A DNA stretch of 64,000 nt from Cupriavidus taiwanensis (GTDB lineage Bacteria; Pseudomonadota; Gammaproteobacteria; Burkholderiales; Burkholderiaceae), in contig NZ_LT977070.1 in the NCBI RefSeq assembly GCF_900250075.1, positions 1,619,634-1,683,633 of the forward strand, given 5' to 3'. Below are positions 36,102 to 47,210 of this stretch, piece after piece (the first letter of the stretch is position 1; every line of letters starts with the position of its first letter). Made by a program: the position numbers and the translations under genes. Below the pieces are notes generated by a model that ran no database searches, was not told the origin of the DNA, and saw nothing but the letters and a program-made list of their open reading frames with translations.

Positions 36102-36278
36102 GGGGGAATCCTGTTGCAGGGTCCGGCGTCTGCCTTGGCGCCGGTTTCGGGGCGGTGCGCCCGGCACGCCCGGTGGGGCCGCCGGCCGCCTCGCCCTGGT
36201 CTGTTCCGGCCAGGCCGGGTAGGCCGGGCCAGCGCATCCGCCGCCTCGCGGCGGCGGCATGGCAGGGCGTGGCTGGGC

Positions 36279-37256
36279 TTACTTGATGACGGTCTTTGCT
36301 TCCTTGACCAGCTCCGGCGACAGCGTGACGCCTTGCTTGGCGGCCGCGCCGGTGTTGACGAACAGTTCCAGGTTGTCGCTGGTCTGCGAGGCGATCGCGC
36401 CCGGCTTCTCGCCCTTCAGGATGCGCACCACCACCTTGCCGGTCTGGTGGCCCAGGTCGCCGTAGTTGACGCCCAGTGCCGCCACGGCGCCGCGCTTGAC
36501 GCTGTCGGTATCGGCCGCGACCAGCGGGATCTTCGATTCGTTGGCGACCTTGACCAGGGCCTCGTAGGCCGACACCACGTTGTTGTCGGTGTTGGTGTAG
36601 ATCACGTCGACCTTGCCGATCAGGCTCTTGGCGGCCGGACCGATGTCGACGGTGCGCGGTGCGGCGGCTTCCTTGAGCGTCAGGCCTTCCTTGGCCAGCA
36701 GCGCGCTCAGTTCCTTGACCACCACCACCGAGTTGGCTTCACCCGGGTTGTAGACCATGCCCACGGTCTTGGCCTTGGGCACCACGCGCTTGATCAGGGC
36801 CACCTGCTTGTCCAGCGGCAGCTTGTCCGACACGCCGGTGACGTTGGTGCCCGACGCCGACCAGCTCTTGACCAGCTGCGCGGCGACCGGATCGGTCACG
36901 CCCGAGTACACCACCGGCACCGTCTTGGTGGCAGCCACCACGGCCTGTGCCGACGGCGTGGCGATGGCGACGATGGCATTGGGGTTGTCGCCGACGAACT
37001 TGCGCGCGATCTGCGCGGCGGTGCCGGTGTTGCCCTGGGCGCTCTGGTATTCCCACTTCAGGCTCTTGTCGGCGTCATAGCCGGCCGCCTTCAGCTCTGC
37101 GCGCACGCCGTCGCGGATGGCGTCCAGCGCGGGATGGTCGACGATCGACAGCACCTTGACGGTCTGGGCCTGCACGGCGCCGCCGTACAGCAGTGCCAGC
37201 GCCACGGCGCCGCCCAGGATGGACTTGGATGCTGCGAGACCCTTGGTGGATTTCAT
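36279..37256 (-). CDS. ABC transporter substrate-binding protein (TrpX-like)
   Basis: A 325-residue periplasmic binding protein of the DUF534/TrpX family. A signal peptide (KSILGGAVALALLYGGAVQA) ends near residue 31. The mature part starts VKVLSIVDHPALDAIRDGV, and two alpha/beta lobes follow, with family segments IVAIATPSAQAVVAATKTVP and VGMVYNPGEANSVVVV. The start at 37256 has GGGGAG about 10 bases ahead. It is first in the operon with the permease and ATPase. Aromatic amino acids are the known ligands of some homologs, but the ligand here is unproven. Confidence 0.9.
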   Translation of the reverse strand: MKSTKGLAASKSILGGAVALALLYGGAVQAQTVKVLSIVDHPALDAIRDGVRAELKAAGYDADKSLKWEYQSAQGNTGTAAQIARKFVGDNPNAIVAIATPSAQAVVAATKTVPVVYSGVTDPVAAQLVKSWSASGTNVTGVSDKLPLDKQVALIKRVVPKAKTVGMVYNPGEANSVVVVKELSALLAKEGLTLKEAAAPRTVDIGPAAKSLIGKVDVIYTNTDNNVVSAYEALVKVANESKIPLVAADTDSVKRGAVAALGVNYGDLGHQTGKVVVRILKGEKPGAIASQTSDNLELFVNTGAAAKQGVTLSPELVKEAKTVIK

Positions 37257-37692
37257 TATGTGTGCTCCCCCGAAACTTGGTTCTGGATTGGATACGGCCG
37301 CGGATGGTTCGGTCAGCCGTCCTGGCCCGCGCGCCAGCTGGCGCACGGTGCCGGTCCGGGCGGGCGCGGCGGCTTCCTGCGGCGGGAGGGAGCGTGCGCG
37401 GACGCGTCGGATGCGACAGCGATAAGCCTGCGAGGATACCACTTCCCGCGCACGAAATGGATAGTCATCATGCGGAAGTGGGGCATCCGATGCTGTCAGA
37501 CGCCCGCTATCCGCCATCGAGGCGCATTTTATTGCGCGGGAACCGGGATTTGCTTGTGGATTACCCTGATTGCGGCGGCCGCATCTTCATGCAATTGCGC
37601 GCCACCAGGGTGTCGAGGCTTTCCTCGACCCGGGCGGTGCGGGTGGCGCATCGGCCGGGTAGGATCGGGGCCTTGGGCCGGCCCCGTCGGGC
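37257..37692. other. Intergenic region between the ABC binding-protein gene and pyrD
   Basis: No gene is visible in these 436 bases. Both neighbours lie on the minus strand, so this holds the promoter of the ABC operon and the 3' end of the pyrD-side spacer. The stretch 37430-37570 is less G+C-rich than its flanks. No convincing -35/-10 pair, attenuator or T-box was found. Confidence 0.4.
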
Positions 37693-38727
37693 TCAGCCGC
37701 GCAGCGCGGCGGCGCACTCGCGTACCAGCGCCGGGCCGCGGTAGATCAGGCCGCTGTAGACCTGCACCAGTCGGGCGCCGGCGTCGGTCTTGGCGCGCGC
37801 GTCGGCACCGCCGAAGATGCCGCCCACGCCGATGATCGGCACCGCGTCGCCGACCACGCCGTGCAGCGCGCGCACCACGCGGGTCGAGGCTTCGAACACC
37901 GGGCGCCCCGACAGGCCGCCGGCTTCGTCGGCATGCGGCAGGCCCTTGACCGCCTCGCGCGAGATGGTGGTGTTGGTGGCGATCACGCCATCGATCTGGT
38001 GGCGCACCAGCGCGTCGCCGATATTGCCGATCTGGTCGGCGTCGAGATCCGGCGCGATCTTCAGCGCCAGCGGCACATAGCGCTTGTGCTGGTCGGCCAG
38101 GCGCTGCTGCGCGGCCTTCAGCGTCGACAGCAGGCTGTCGAGCTCGCTCGCGCCCTGCAGCTGGCGCAGGTTCTTGGTGTTGGGCGACGAGATGTTGACC
38201 GTCACATAGCTGGCGTGCGGATAGACGCGCTCCAGGCAGTACAGGTAGTCGTCGTTGGCGCGCTCGATCGGGGTATCGGCGTTCTTGCCGATATTCAGCC
38301 CCAGCACGCCGCCCTCGGCCTTCCAGCGCGACGCCTGCACGTTGGCGACGAAGGCATCGACGCCGCCGTTGTTGAAGCCCATGCGGTTGATCAGCGCATC
38401 CGCCTGCGGCAGCCGGAACATGCGCGGGCGCGGGTTGCCCGGCTGCGCGCGCGGCGTGACCGTGCCCACCTCGATAAAGCCGAAGCCGAGCGCGGCGAGG
38501 CCGTCGATATAGGCGCCGTCCTTGTCCAGCCCGGCGGCCAGGCCAACCGGGTTGGGAAAGCGCACCCCCATGACCGTGCGCGGATCGTCGGCGATGCGAT
38601 TGCCGATGCAGCCGCCCAGGCCCATGCGGTGGGCGCGCAGCAGGTTGTTCAGCGTGAAATGGTGGGCGTCCTCGGCATCCATCGAGAACAGGGCGGGGCG
38701 AAACAGGGGGTAGAGCGCGTTGAGCAC
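37693..38727 (-). CDS. pyrD: Dihydroorotate dehydrogenase, class 2 (quinone-dependent)
   Basis: A 344-residue membrane-associated flavoenzyme that oxidises dihydroorotate to orotate in pyrimidine synthesis, passing electrons to quinone. Class 2 is shown by the N-terminal amphipathic segment ([20 protein letters not shown]) and the catalytic Ser in [17 protein letters not shown]. Flavin contacts appear in [48 protein letters not shown] and [10 protein letters not shown]. The start is GTG at 38727; this keeps the N-terminal helix that lines up with E. coli PyrD, whereas the next ATG would remove it. Confidence 0.95.
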   Translation of the reverse strand: MLNALYPLFRPALFSMDAEDAHHFTLNNLLRAHRMGLGGCIGNRIADDPRTVMGVRFPNPVGLAAGLDKDGAYIDGLAALGFGFIEVGTVTPRAQPGNPRPRMFRLPQADALINRMGFNNGGVDAFVANVQASRWKAEGGVLGLNIGKNADTPIERANDDYLYCLERVYPHASYVTVNISSPNTKNLRQLQGASELDSLLSTLKAAQQRLADQHKRYVPLALKIAPDLDADQIGNIGDALVRHQIDGVIATNTTISREAVKGLPHADEAGGLSGRPVFEASTRVVRALHGVVGDAVPIIGVGGIFGGADARAKTDAGARLVQVYSGLIYRGPALVRECAAALRG

Positions 38728-38835
38728 GTGGGCAGGCGGCCGCCGGGGCGGCGCGGAAGTCGGGACCAGGGCGGCATTGTAGCGGCTGGCCCGTCCGCGA
38801 GGGCGGCCGTGGCGGTGGCCCGCGGCCTGGCCGGG

Positions 38836-39633
38836 CTACGGCTGCGTCGCGGGCGGCACCGGCGCGGCGGCTTGCGGGGCTTCGGCGGCGACGTCCTCGA
38901 ACGCGTGCCAGTGGTTGCCGGTCAGCACCTGCAGCGGCCGGAAGCGCGCCTTGTACGCCATCTTGCGGCTGTCGGCGATCCAGTAGCCCAGGTACAGGTG
39001 TGGCAGGCCCAGCGCATGGGTCTGGCGGATCTGCCACAGGATGTTGTAGGTGCCGTAGCTGGCGTTGCGCTCGAGCGGATCGTAGAAGGTGTAGACCGAC
39101 GACAGCCCGTCGTCGAGCACGTCGATCATGCTGACCATGCGCAGCCGGCCGGCCTCGGGCGAGCCGGGGGGATCGCGGAACTCGACCAGGCGCGAGTTGA
39201 CGCGGCTTTGCAGCAGGAACTGCTCGTATTGGTCGCGGCTGTCCTGGTCCATGCCGCCGCCGGCATGGCGCATCGACTGGTACAGCAGGTACAGCGAATA
39301 GTGCTCTTCGACGTAGGTCAGCGGCGCCACCAGCGCCTGCAGGTGCTGGTGGCGGTTCCATGCGCGGCGCTGCGAGCGGTCCGGGGTGAACTGATCGACC
39401 AGCACGCGGCACGGCGTGCAGGCGTGGCAATCGTCGCAATAGGGCCGGTAGGTAAAGATGCCGCTGCGGCGGAAGCCCGCGCGCACCAGGCGCGAATAGA
39501 CGTCGGCATTGATCAGGTGCGCCGGCGTGGCCACCTGGGAGCGCGCCATGCGGCCGTCGAGATAGCTGCAAGCGTAGGGCGCCGTGGCATAGAACTGCAG
39601 CGCGGACAGCGGAAGTTCCTTCAGCTTGCTCAT
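38836..39633 (-). CDS. bpt: Aspartate/glutamate leucyltransferase (Bpt)
   Basis: A 265-residue aminoacyl-tRNA-protein transferase that adds leucine to proteins starting with Asp or Glu, marking them for ClpS/ClpAP. It resembles eukaryotic arginyltransferases. Signatures are [40 protein letters not shown] (cysteine-rich N-domain) and [32 protein letters not shown] and [17 protein letters not shown] are in the GNAT-like core. The stop codon is 109 bases before pyrD, and the aat gene lies 79 bases upstream, so both leucyl-transfer enzymes share one stretch. Confidence 0.95.
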   Translation of the reverse strand: MSKLKELPLSALQFYATAPYACSYLDGRMARSQVATPAHLINADVYSRLVRAGFRRSGIFTYRPYCDDCHACTPCRVLVDQFTPDRSQRRAWNRHQHLQALVAPLTYVEEHYSLYLLYQSMRHAGGGMDQDSRDQYEQFLLQSRVNSRLVEFRDPPGSPEAGRLRMVSMIDVLDDGLSSVYTFYDPLERNASYGTYNILWQIRQTHALGLPHLYLGYWIADSRKMAYKARFRPLQVLTGNHWHAFEDVAAEAPQAAAPVPPATQP

Positions 39634-39712
39634 GACTCAGGGGGCTCCGGGGCGGGACGGCGCGGTTTGCACGGTGGTCCGCAGCGTCAGCGTCGGCACC
39701 CGTGCCAGGGAT

Positions 39713-40465
39713 TCAGGCTGCCGGCGCGGCGGGTGTCCCGGCCCAGCGCTCCAGCACCGATTTGTCGAACCGCCACGGACTGATCGCCGGCTGTGCCGTT
39801 GCCGCGCGCACATGGGCCACGAATTCGGCGCGGGGGATGGGGCGCGCACCCAGCGAAGCCAGGTGGTCGGTTTCCTGCTGGCAGTCTATCATCGCCACGC
39901 CGTGGTTGCCGAGGAACGCGCACAGCGCCGCGAGCGCGATCTTGGACGCGTCGGTACGGTGCGCAAACATGGACTCGCCGAAGAACATCCGTCCCAGCGC
40001 CACGCCGTACAGGCCGCCGACGCGCTTGCCGCGGTACCAGCTCTCGACCGAGTGGGCCAGGCCGTTGCGGTGCAGCGCGCTGTACGCGGCAATGATGGCG
40101 TCGGTGATCCAGGTGCCGTCCTGGCCCTCGCGCGGCGTGGTCGCGCAGGCGCGCATCACGGCCAGGAAATCGTGGTCGACGCGGATTTCCCAGTCGGCAT
40201 CGCGCAGCACGCGCCGCAGCGTCTTGCGCAGGTTGGCCGAGACGCGCAATGCCGGCGGCGCCAGCACCATGCGCGGATCGGTGCTCCACCACAGCACCGG
40301 CTGGCCGCTCGAATACCACGGGAAGATGCCCTGGCGATACGCCAGCAGCAGCCGCTGCGGCGACAGCTCGCGGCTGGCGGCAAGCAGGCCGGGGGCCTCG
40401 GAATCCGGACCGAGCGCGTGCTCGACCGGGGGGAACGGATCCTGGGGGTCCAGCCAGGCAATCAT
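39713..40465 (-). CDS. aat: Leucyl/phenylalanyl-tRNA-protein transferase
   Basis: A 250-residue enzyme that adds Leu or Phe to proteins with N-terminal Arg or Lys in the bacterial N-degron pathway. Family motifs are in order: [80 protein letters not shown] and [15 protein letters not shown]. The length is normal for Aat. The ATG at 40465 starts [15 protein letters not shown]. It lies 41 bases downstream of the Nudix gene on the same strand and 79 upstream of bpt. Confidence 0.96.
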   Translation of the reverse strand: MIAWLDPQDPFPPVEHALGPDSEAPGLLAASRELSPQRLLLAYRQGIFPWYSSGQPVLWWSTDPRMVLAPPALRVSANLRKTLRRVLRDADWEIRVDHDFLAVMRACATTPREGQDGTWITDAIIAAYSALHRNGLAHSVESWYRGKRVGGLYGVALGRMFFGESMFAHRTDASKIALAALCAFLGNHGVAMIDCQQETDHLASLGARPIPRAEFVAHVRAATAQPAISPWRFDKSVLERWAGTPAAPAA

Positions 40466-40505
40466 GCGGACTGCGCCGGAGGGCGGTGCGCGGCAGGCCC
40501 GCCGC

Positions 40506-41090
40506 TCAGGGCGTGACCGTGGCCCGGCTGGTCAGCGGGCGCATGGGCTTGTCGATGTCCAGACTGTGCAGCCGGAAGCTGCCGTCCTGCAGGCGGCCGG
40601 CGGCGCGGTCGGCAAAGAAGCAGCGCAGGGTATGGATCACGGTGGGGAAGGCCAGTTCATCCCACGGCACATCGGCCTCGGCCACCAGCTTCACTTCCAG
40701 GCTTTCCTCGCCGGGCGCGATGTCGAGGTCGTCGAGCGTGGCGAGGTAGAACAGGTGCACCTGGTGCACATGCGGCACGTTCAGGATCGAGAACAGCTCG
40801 CCCACCTGCACGCGCGCGCCGGCTTCTTCCAGGGTTTCGCGCGAGGCCGCCTGGGCGGTGGTCTCGCCGATCTCCATGAAGCCCGCAGGCAGGGTCCAGA
40901 AACCGTAGCGGGGCTCGATCGCGCGCTTGCACAGCAGGATCTTGTCTTCCCAGACCGGGATGGTGCCGACCACGTTGCGGGGATTGACGTAGTGGATGGT
41001 GCCGCAGTTGTCGCAAACGCTGCGCGGGCGGTTGTCGCCGTCAGGCACGCGCAACACGACCGCATGGCCACAGTTCGAGCAGAATTTCAT
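40506..41090 (-). CDS. Nudix hydrolase with N-terminal zinc ribbon
   Basis: A 194-residue Nudix enzyme. The N-terminus has two CxxC pairs, CSNCGHAV and CDNCGTIHY, forming a zinc ribbon. The Nudix box follows at about residues 70-92: [14 protein letters not shown], then RETLEEAGA, with the full set of catalytic glutamates. The order matches the NADH-pyrophosphatase-like small Nudix group (NudC-related), which acts on NAD or nucleoside-diphosphate substrates; the exact substrate is not known. The ATG at 41090 is chosen because the zinc ribbon starts right after it. Aat and Bpt follow on the same strand. Confidence 0.92.
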   Translation of the reverse strand: MKFCSNCGHAVVLRVPDGDNRPRSVCDNCGTIHYVNPRNVVGTIPVWEDKILLCKRAIEPRYGFWTLPAGFMEIGETTAQAASRETLEEAGARVQVGELFSILNVPHVHQVHLFYLATLDDLDIAPGEESLEVKLVAEADVPWDELAFPTVIHTLRCFFADRAAGRLQDGSFRLHSLDIDKPMRPLTSRATVTP

Positions 41091-41222
41091 GAGGGGCGTC
41101 CGGGAGAATGGCGAAAGTGTATCACCCCCGCCGAGCGCTCCGGCGGGCCGTAGGAGCGGTGGTGCACCATCGGTCGGCAGGCCGCAGCGGCACCCGCGCG
41201 CCGCGGGCTGGCGGCACCAAAC

Positions 41223-41246
41223 AAAAAACCCGCCGAAGGCGGGTTT
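41223..41246 (-). terminator. Intrinsic terminator after the initiator tRNA
   Basis: AAACCCGCC (41226-41234) pairs with GGCGGGTTT (41238-41246) around GAA. On the minus strand it ends in a run of T (plus A at 41223-41228). It lies about 40 bases past the tRNA 3' end. Confidence 0.8.
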
Positions 41247-41285
41247 GTCTGCGTCGACGGCGTCACAGATAAGCATCTGTGCGGT

Positions 41286-41361
41286 TGGTTGCGGGGGCAG
41301 GACTTGAACCTGCGACCTTCGGGTTATGAGCCCGACGAGCTGCCAACTGCTCCACCCCGCG
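41286..41361 (-). tRNA. Initiator tRNA-fMet(CAU)
   Basis: A minus-strand gene, 76 bases with encoded CCA. It starts CGCGGGGTGGAGCAG and has the anticodon loop CTCATAA. The anticodon stem carries the GGG/CCC pairs of initiators (TCGGGCTCATAACCCGA), and the acceptor stem has an unpaired C1-A72 (CGCGGGG against CCCCGCA). Both features mark the initiator form and exclude elongator Met or Ile2. Confidence 0.95.
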
Positions 41362-41376
41362 TCCGTCGAAGAAAAG

Positions 41377-41405
41377 ATTATATGGCATCTGGTTGCGCAA
41401 TGCAA
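41377..41405 (-). promoter_or_regulatory. Promoter of the initiator tRNA
   Basis: TTGCAT (41405-41400) and a perfect TATAAT (41382-41377) are 17 bases apart on the minus strand, with the tRNA 5' end 15 bases downstream. Confidence 0.75.
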
Positions 41406-41483
41406 CACCTGTTTAACAAAACTTGTCAGCGATGCGCATTGCCGCGTGCCATAACGATTAGATCGCCGCGGCGTGGCAGAGGT

Positions 41484-42236
41484 TCAGCGCGCCTCGGGGG
41501 TATCGCTTGTGCGCTGCCACAGCGCGGCCTCGAACTCGAAGCTGTCGCGCTGCTGCAGGTCGTCGCGCTGCCAGATCACGCGGTCGCGGCGCACGGTCAG
41601 CATCCACGTGGTGGTGTCGAGCGGCATCGGGTGCGAGAACGCGCGCGGCGTCAGCACCGCGCCGCAGGGCCCGTGCTGCGGATCGCGCACCGAGGTGTAG
41701 CGGATCATGCCGAGGCCGGCTTCGCGCGCGATGCGGCCGAACGCCTGGCAGGGTTCGTGGTTGTCCGGATCGGTCCAGGCGGCGCGGTCGCGGTCGAACG
41801 GCGGCTGGTCGAGCGCCACCCCGGAGGTCTCGACCCGCACTTCGAACAGCGTCTGCGCGCGCGCGTCGATGCGGGGCAGCGCCGGGCTGTCGTTGAGAAA
41901 GCGCCAGCGCCAGTAACCGAGCTCGGCGCAGGCGGTGCGGATCTCGTTGGCGCCATAGAACACGCCCGGATCCTGGCTGGCGCGGAAGCGCGAGCCCCAC
42001 GGGGAGGGCGGGTAGCGGAACGGGGTGAACAGCAGATAGTGCAGATGGCGTGCCTCCAGGGGCACGGCCGGCTTGCCGGCGTCGAGCACCGCTTCCAGCA
42101 CCGCCTGTTCCTCCAGGCTGTCGACCAGCGGCATGGTGGAGACCACATGCTGGGCTTCCACCGCCCGCCACAGCGTGAGCGCGAACTGCCGGCGCTCAGA
42201 TGCGACCGCGGGTGGCGTCCAGGTAGTGAACGACAC
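41484..42236 (-). CDS. RES-domain toxin of a RES/Xre toxin-antitoxin pair
   Basis: A 250-residue protein with a RES domain, the fold of NAD-degrading toxins such as MbcT and Res. The three residues that name the family are visible: Arg24 in LTLWRAVE, a Glu in FYGANEIRTACAELG, and Ser in IRYTSVRDP. The start is GTG at 42236, which makes a 41-base overlap with the antitoxin gene; this is usual for such pairs. It is longer than many RES toxins (150-230), because of an N-terminal segment. If active, it would cleave NAD and stop growth when free of its antitoxin. Confidence 0.88.
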   Translation of the reverse strand: MSFTTWTPPAVASERRQFALTLWRAVEAQHVVSTMPLVDSLEEQAVLEAVLDAGKPAVPLEARHLHYLLFTPFRYPPSPWGSRFRASQDPGVFYGANEIRTACAELGYWRWRFLNDSPALPRIDARAQTLFEVRVETSGVALDQPPFDRDRAAWTDPDNHEPCQAFGRIAREAGLGMIRYTSVRDPQHGPCGAVLTPRAFSHPMPLDTTTWMLTVRRDRVIWQRDDLQQRDSFEFEAALWQRTSDTPEAR

Positions 42237-42585
42237 GGACCAGACCTTCGGTTGTGCGGATCAGTTCGAGCGGCTTGCCGCCCAGCGCGAGGTTGTCGTT
42301 GGTCAGCCACAGGCGGGCCTGGTCGCCGTGGCCCAGGATGGCGTCGAGCGAGCGGAACAGGCGCACGAACAAGACGCCGAACTCCCACTCCTTGCGGTGC
42401 GCGTCGAGCACATAGCCGCCCGAGGCCATGCGCGAGACCGAGGCCGTGCTGATGCCCAGCACGCTTGCCACCATGGCCTGGCTGATGCCCAGGAAGCCCG
42501 CGGCGCGCATGACCGCCTTGGTCAGCGTGGTGCCGGGGTCGGGGCCTCCGGCGGGATCGGTTTCCGGAATCCGCCTCGATTGCAT
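42196..42585 (-). CDS. Xre/MbcA/ParS-type antitoxin
   Basis: A 129-residue antitoxin of the Xre-DUF2384 kind. The DNA-binding part is FLGISQAMVASVLGISTASV followed by SRMASGGYVLD. The C-terminal toxin-binding part is LFRSLDAILGHGDQARLWLT, NDNLALGGKPLELI and GLVRVVHYLDATRGRI, ending in the conserved tail that plugs the RES active site. The ATG at 42585 has AGGAG 8 bases upstream. It precedes and overlaps the RES gene. Boxes flanking its -10 element suggest autoregulation. Confidence 0.9.
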   Translation of the reverse strand: MQSRRIPETDPAGGPDPGTTLTKAVMRAAGFLGISQAMVASVLGISTASVSRMASGGYVLDAHRKEWEFGVLFVRLFRSLDAILGHGDQARLWLTNDNLALGGKPLELIRTTEGLVRVVHYLDATRGRI

Positions 42586-42603
42586 CGCCTATGCTCCTGT
42601 TTC

Positions 42604-42635
42604 TTCAGAAAGATTATAGGCGATGAATTTCAGAA
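42604..42635 (-). promoter_or_regulatory. Promoter and candidate operator of the RES/Xre pair
   Basis: A perfect TATAAT (42618-42613, minus strand) is flanked by two copies of TTCTGAA (42635-42629 and 42610-42604), 25 bases apart. The -35 region is weak. The boxes are a plausible site for autorepression by the antitoxin. Confidence 0.5.
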
Positions 42636-42698
42636 GGGAAGGGCTGCCCCAAAAGATCCGACCCGTGTCGCCGCGCGGGCGGTTTGCCCGGGTCGCGG

Positions 42699-43943
42699 CT
42701 AATAGGTTTCGATATGCAGCCGTCCTTCGGCCTTCATGGTGGTTTCCAGCGCCTTCCAGTTAAGACCGGCGCCGGCGCAGACCGTTTCAAATGCCGCCAG
42801 CACGCCTTCCTCCATGCCTTTCAGGCCGCAGATATAGACATGGCCGTTGGCGTCGCCCAGCAGCGCGGCAACGCTGTCGGCGGCTTCGCGGATCGCGTCC
42901 TGGACATAGCGGCGCGGCGTGGCCGGGTCGCGCGAGAAGGCGAAGTGGATCTCGAGGAAGTCCCTGGGCAGCTTCAGCAGCGGGCCGAAGTAGGGCAGTT
43001 CGGCGGCATTGCGCGCGCCGAAGAACAGCAGGCGGCGCCCGCTGAATTGCGCCAGGTTGCGGCGCATGCGCTCGGTCATGGCGCGCATCGGTGCCGACCC
43101 GGTGCCGGTGCAGATCATCATCACGCTGGCCTCGGCGTGGTTGGGCATCAGGAAGGTCGAGCCGAACGGGCCCACTACCTGCACCGTGTCGCCCTTGGCC
43201 AGGTCGCACAGGTAGTTCGACGCCACGCCGCGCACCGCCTTGCCGTCGTGGTCCTGCTCGACCCGCTTCACCGTCAGCGCGAGGTTGTTATAGCCCGGGC
43301 GCTCGCCGTCGCGCGGGCTGGCGACCGAATACATGCGGATGTAGTGCGGCTTGCCGGCGGCATCGGTGCCGGGTGGCACGATGCCGATCGACTGGCCCTC
43401 CAGGATCGGGAAAAAGTGGGTGCCGAGATCCAGCACGATATGGTGGATGTCGCTCGAGGCATCCGCGGCGGTGAGCCGGTAGTTGCCGGCCACGGTGGCG
43501 GTCACCGGCGCGCGCACGCCGTGCAGGTTCACATAGGGATGGGCGGCCGACCACGGTGCGCGCGGCGAGGTATGGCGGCTGGTCTCGACCGCCTGGATCG
43601 CGGCGTCGTCGGCCGTGGTGGTGCCGCTGCCGGCGGTGGCCGGCGCGGCCTGGTCCGCGCTGTCCAGCTCCGGCAACGGCAGCTCGGCCGGCAGCTCGTC
43701 CCACAGCAGCTGCGCCTCGATCGGGTAGGCCTGGCCGCGCAGCATGGTGCGCCAGTTGTCGATGGCGCCGGTCGGGCAGGGCGACAGGCAGGCGTTGCAG
43801 CCGTTGCAAACGTCGGCCCGGACCACGTAGTTGCGGTCGTCATGGGTGATGGCGTCGATCGGGCAGGTGTCTTCGCAGGTGTTGCAGCGAATGCAGATTT
43901 CCGGATCGATCAGGTGCTGCTTGATGATGTCGGGGGCGCCCAT
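42699..43943 (-). CDS. boxA: Benzoyl-CoA 2,3-epoxidase, reductase subunit BoxA
   Basis: A 414-residue reductase that passes electrons from NADPH to BoxB in aerobic benzoyl-CoA breakdown. Two 4Fe-4S clusters are bound at the N-terminus ([12 protein letters not shown] and [12 protein letters not shown], residues 17-60). A linker of about 60 residues leads to a ferredoxin-NADP-reductase-like FAD/NAD domain with [31 protein letters not shown] and the terminal RLHIETY. It is the last gene of boxCBA, 13 bases after boxB. Confidence 0.96.
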   Translation of the reverse strand: MGAPDIIKQHLIDPEICIRCNTCEDTCPIDAITHDDRNYVVRADVCNGCNACLSPCPTGAIDNWRTMLRGQAYPIEAQLLWDELPAELPLPELDSADQAAPATAGSGTTTADDAAIQAVETSRHTSPRAPWSAAHPYVNLHGVRAPVTATVAGNYRLTAADASSDIHHIVLDLGTHFFPILEGQSIGIVPPGTDAAGKPHYIRMYSVASPRDGERPGYNNLALTVKRVEQDHDGKAVRGVASNYLCDLAKGDTVQVVGPFGSTFLMPNHAEASVMMICTGTGSAPMRAMTERMRRNLAQFSGRRLLFFGARNAAELPYFGPLLKLPRDFLEIHFAFSRDPATPRRYVQDAIREAADSVAALLGDANGHVYICGLKGMEEGVLAAFETVCAGAGLNWKALETTMKAEGRLHIETY

Positions 43944-43956
43944 GGCGTATCTGGTT

Positions 43957-45381
43957 TCAGTTGAAGCGCACGTATTCGAAATCCATCGGCTGGCGGTTGA
44001 TGCCCACCGCCGGCGGGGCGATCCAGTTGGCGTACTTGCCGGGCTCGGCGACGCGGCCCATCAGCGAGGCGACGAAGGCGCGGTCTTCGTCGGTCGCCAG
44101 CCAGTCGCGCTCGCTGGCCGTCCATTCGGCGTCCGATATCAGCCTGCCGTCGGGCGAGACATGGACGTTGGCCAGCGTGCCGATCTTGCGATTGAAGGCC
44201 TTGTGCGGCACGGTCAGGCGGAACGGGATGCCGGCCTTTTCGATGACCTTGTTCCAGCGCGCCACGCCGCCCATGCTGTCCTTGATGTAGTCGTCGCGCA
44301 GCACTTCATTGAGGGCGTTGAGCATCGGCACTTCGCGCTCGCCGAGGCGCCCGTCGCGCACCTCCAGCACGCGGTAGGCCTCGCCCTTGAGCAGATGGTC
44401 GTCGGCGCGCTTGCCCTCCTCGAAGCGTCCCTTCAGCCCCGCGCTGTAGAAGGTGGCGGCGTTCGACGACTGGTCGGCGCCGAACAGGTCGATGGTGACG
44501 CTGTAGTGGAAGTTCAGGTAGCGCTGGATGGTCGGCAGGTCGATCACGCCGGCGGCGCGCACCTCGGCCGGGTCGTCGATGCCGCGCTCGCGCATGACCT
44601 CGCAGGTGCGCTGGATCACGCGCGATACGCCCGATTCGCCGACGAACATGTGGTGCGCTTCCTCGGTCAGCATGAAGCGCGTGGTGCGCGCCAGCGGATC
44701 GAAGCCGGACTCGGCCAGCGCGCACAGCTGGAACTTGCCGTCGCGGTCGGTGAAATAGGTGAACATGAAGAACGACAGCCAGTCCGGCGTGCGTTCGTTG
44801 AAGGCGCCGAGGATGCGCGGGTTGTCCTGGTCGCCGGAGCGGCGCTCCAGCAGCGCCTCGGCTTCCTCGCGGCCGTCGCGGCCGAAATAGCGGTGCAGCA
44901 GGTACACCATCGCCCACAGGTGGCGGCCTTCCTCGACGTTGACCTGGAACAGGTTGCGCAGGTCGTACAAGCTGGGCGCGGTCAGCCCGAGGTGGCGCTG
45001 CTGCTCGACCGAGGCGGGCTCGGTGTCGCCCTGGGTCACGATGATGCGGCGCAGGTTGGCGCGGTGCTCGCCCGGCACCTCCTGCCACGCGGCCTCGCCC
45101 TTGTGCTCGCCGAAGTGGATGCGGCGCTCGGGATCGGCCGGCTGCAGGAAGATGCCCCAGCGGTAGTCCGGCATCCTGACGTGGTCGAAATGCGCCCAGC
45201 CCGATGGATCGACCGACACCGCGGTGCGCAGGTACACCTCGAAGTCGTGCGAGCCATCGGGCCCCATGTCGCGCCACCAGTCGAGGAAGGCGGGTTGCCA
45301 GTGCTCGAGCGCGCGCTGCAGCGCGCGGTCGTCGGACAGGTTGACGTTGTTGGGGATCTTCTGGCTGTAGTCGATGCTCAC
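43957..45381 (-). CDS. boxB: Benzoyl-CoA 2,3-epoxidase, oxygenase subunit BoxB
   Basis: A 474-residue di-iron epoxidase that makes the 2,3-epoxide of benzoyl-CoA. Two Glu-x-x-His pairs supply the iron site: [12 protein letters not shown] and [13 protein letters not shown]. Other BoxB blocks are [20 protein letters not shown] and [20 protein letters not shown] near the C-terminus. The start is GTG at 45381 ([13 protein letters not shown]), with AGGAG 8 bases ahead; the frame open upstream runs through the end of boxC in another frame. The length matches known BoxB (about 473). Confidence 0.96.
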   Translation of the reverse strand: MSIDYSQKIPNNVNLSDDRALQRALEHWQPAFLDWWRDMGPDGSHDFEVYLRTAVSVDPSGWAHFDHVRMPDYRWGIFLQPADPERRIHFGEHKGEAAWQEVPGEHRANLRRIIVTQGDTEPASVEQQRHLGLTAPSLYDLRNLFQVNVEEGRHLWAMVYLLHRYFGRDGREEAEALLERRSGDQDNPRILGAFNERTPDWLSFFMFTYFTDRDGKFQLCALAESGFDPLARTTRFMLTEEAHHMFVGESGVSRVIQRTCEVMRERGIDDPAEVRAAGVIDLPTIQRYLNFHYSVTIDLFGADQSSNAATFYSAGLKGRFEEGKRADDHLLKGEAYRVLEVRDGRLGEREVPMLNALNEVLRDDYIKDSMGGVARWNKVIEKAGIPFRLTVPHKAFNRKIGTLANVHVSPDGRLISDAEWTASERDWLATDEDRAFVASLMGRVAEPGKYANWIAPPAVGINRQPMDFEYVRFN

Positions 45382-45410
45382 GTCCTGGTCTCCTGTGTCT
45401 TGCGGGCGCG

Positions 45411-47108
<1,698 letters not shown>

Positions 47109-47122
47109 GGCTGTCTCCAGAG

Positions 47123-47181
47123 TGCACTATCGTGCCTTGCGGCTTTTGATGAAATATAGTGCATGGAGACGGGTGGTGCAA
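47123..47181 (-). promoter_or_regulatory. Promoter of boxCBA with two ATAGTGCA boxes
   Basis: On the minus strand TTGCAC (47181-47176) and TATATT (47158-47153) are 17 bases apart. ATAGTGCA occurs at 47156-47163 (plus strand, overlapping the -10 box) and at 47130-47123 (minus strand, between promoter and gene). TGCA-containing repeats are known operators of BoxR/BzdR regulators, so BoxR repression here is likely. Confidence 0.65.
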
Positions 47182-47210
47182 CGTCTTTGTCGGCCTGCGC
47201 CGGGGCAGCT

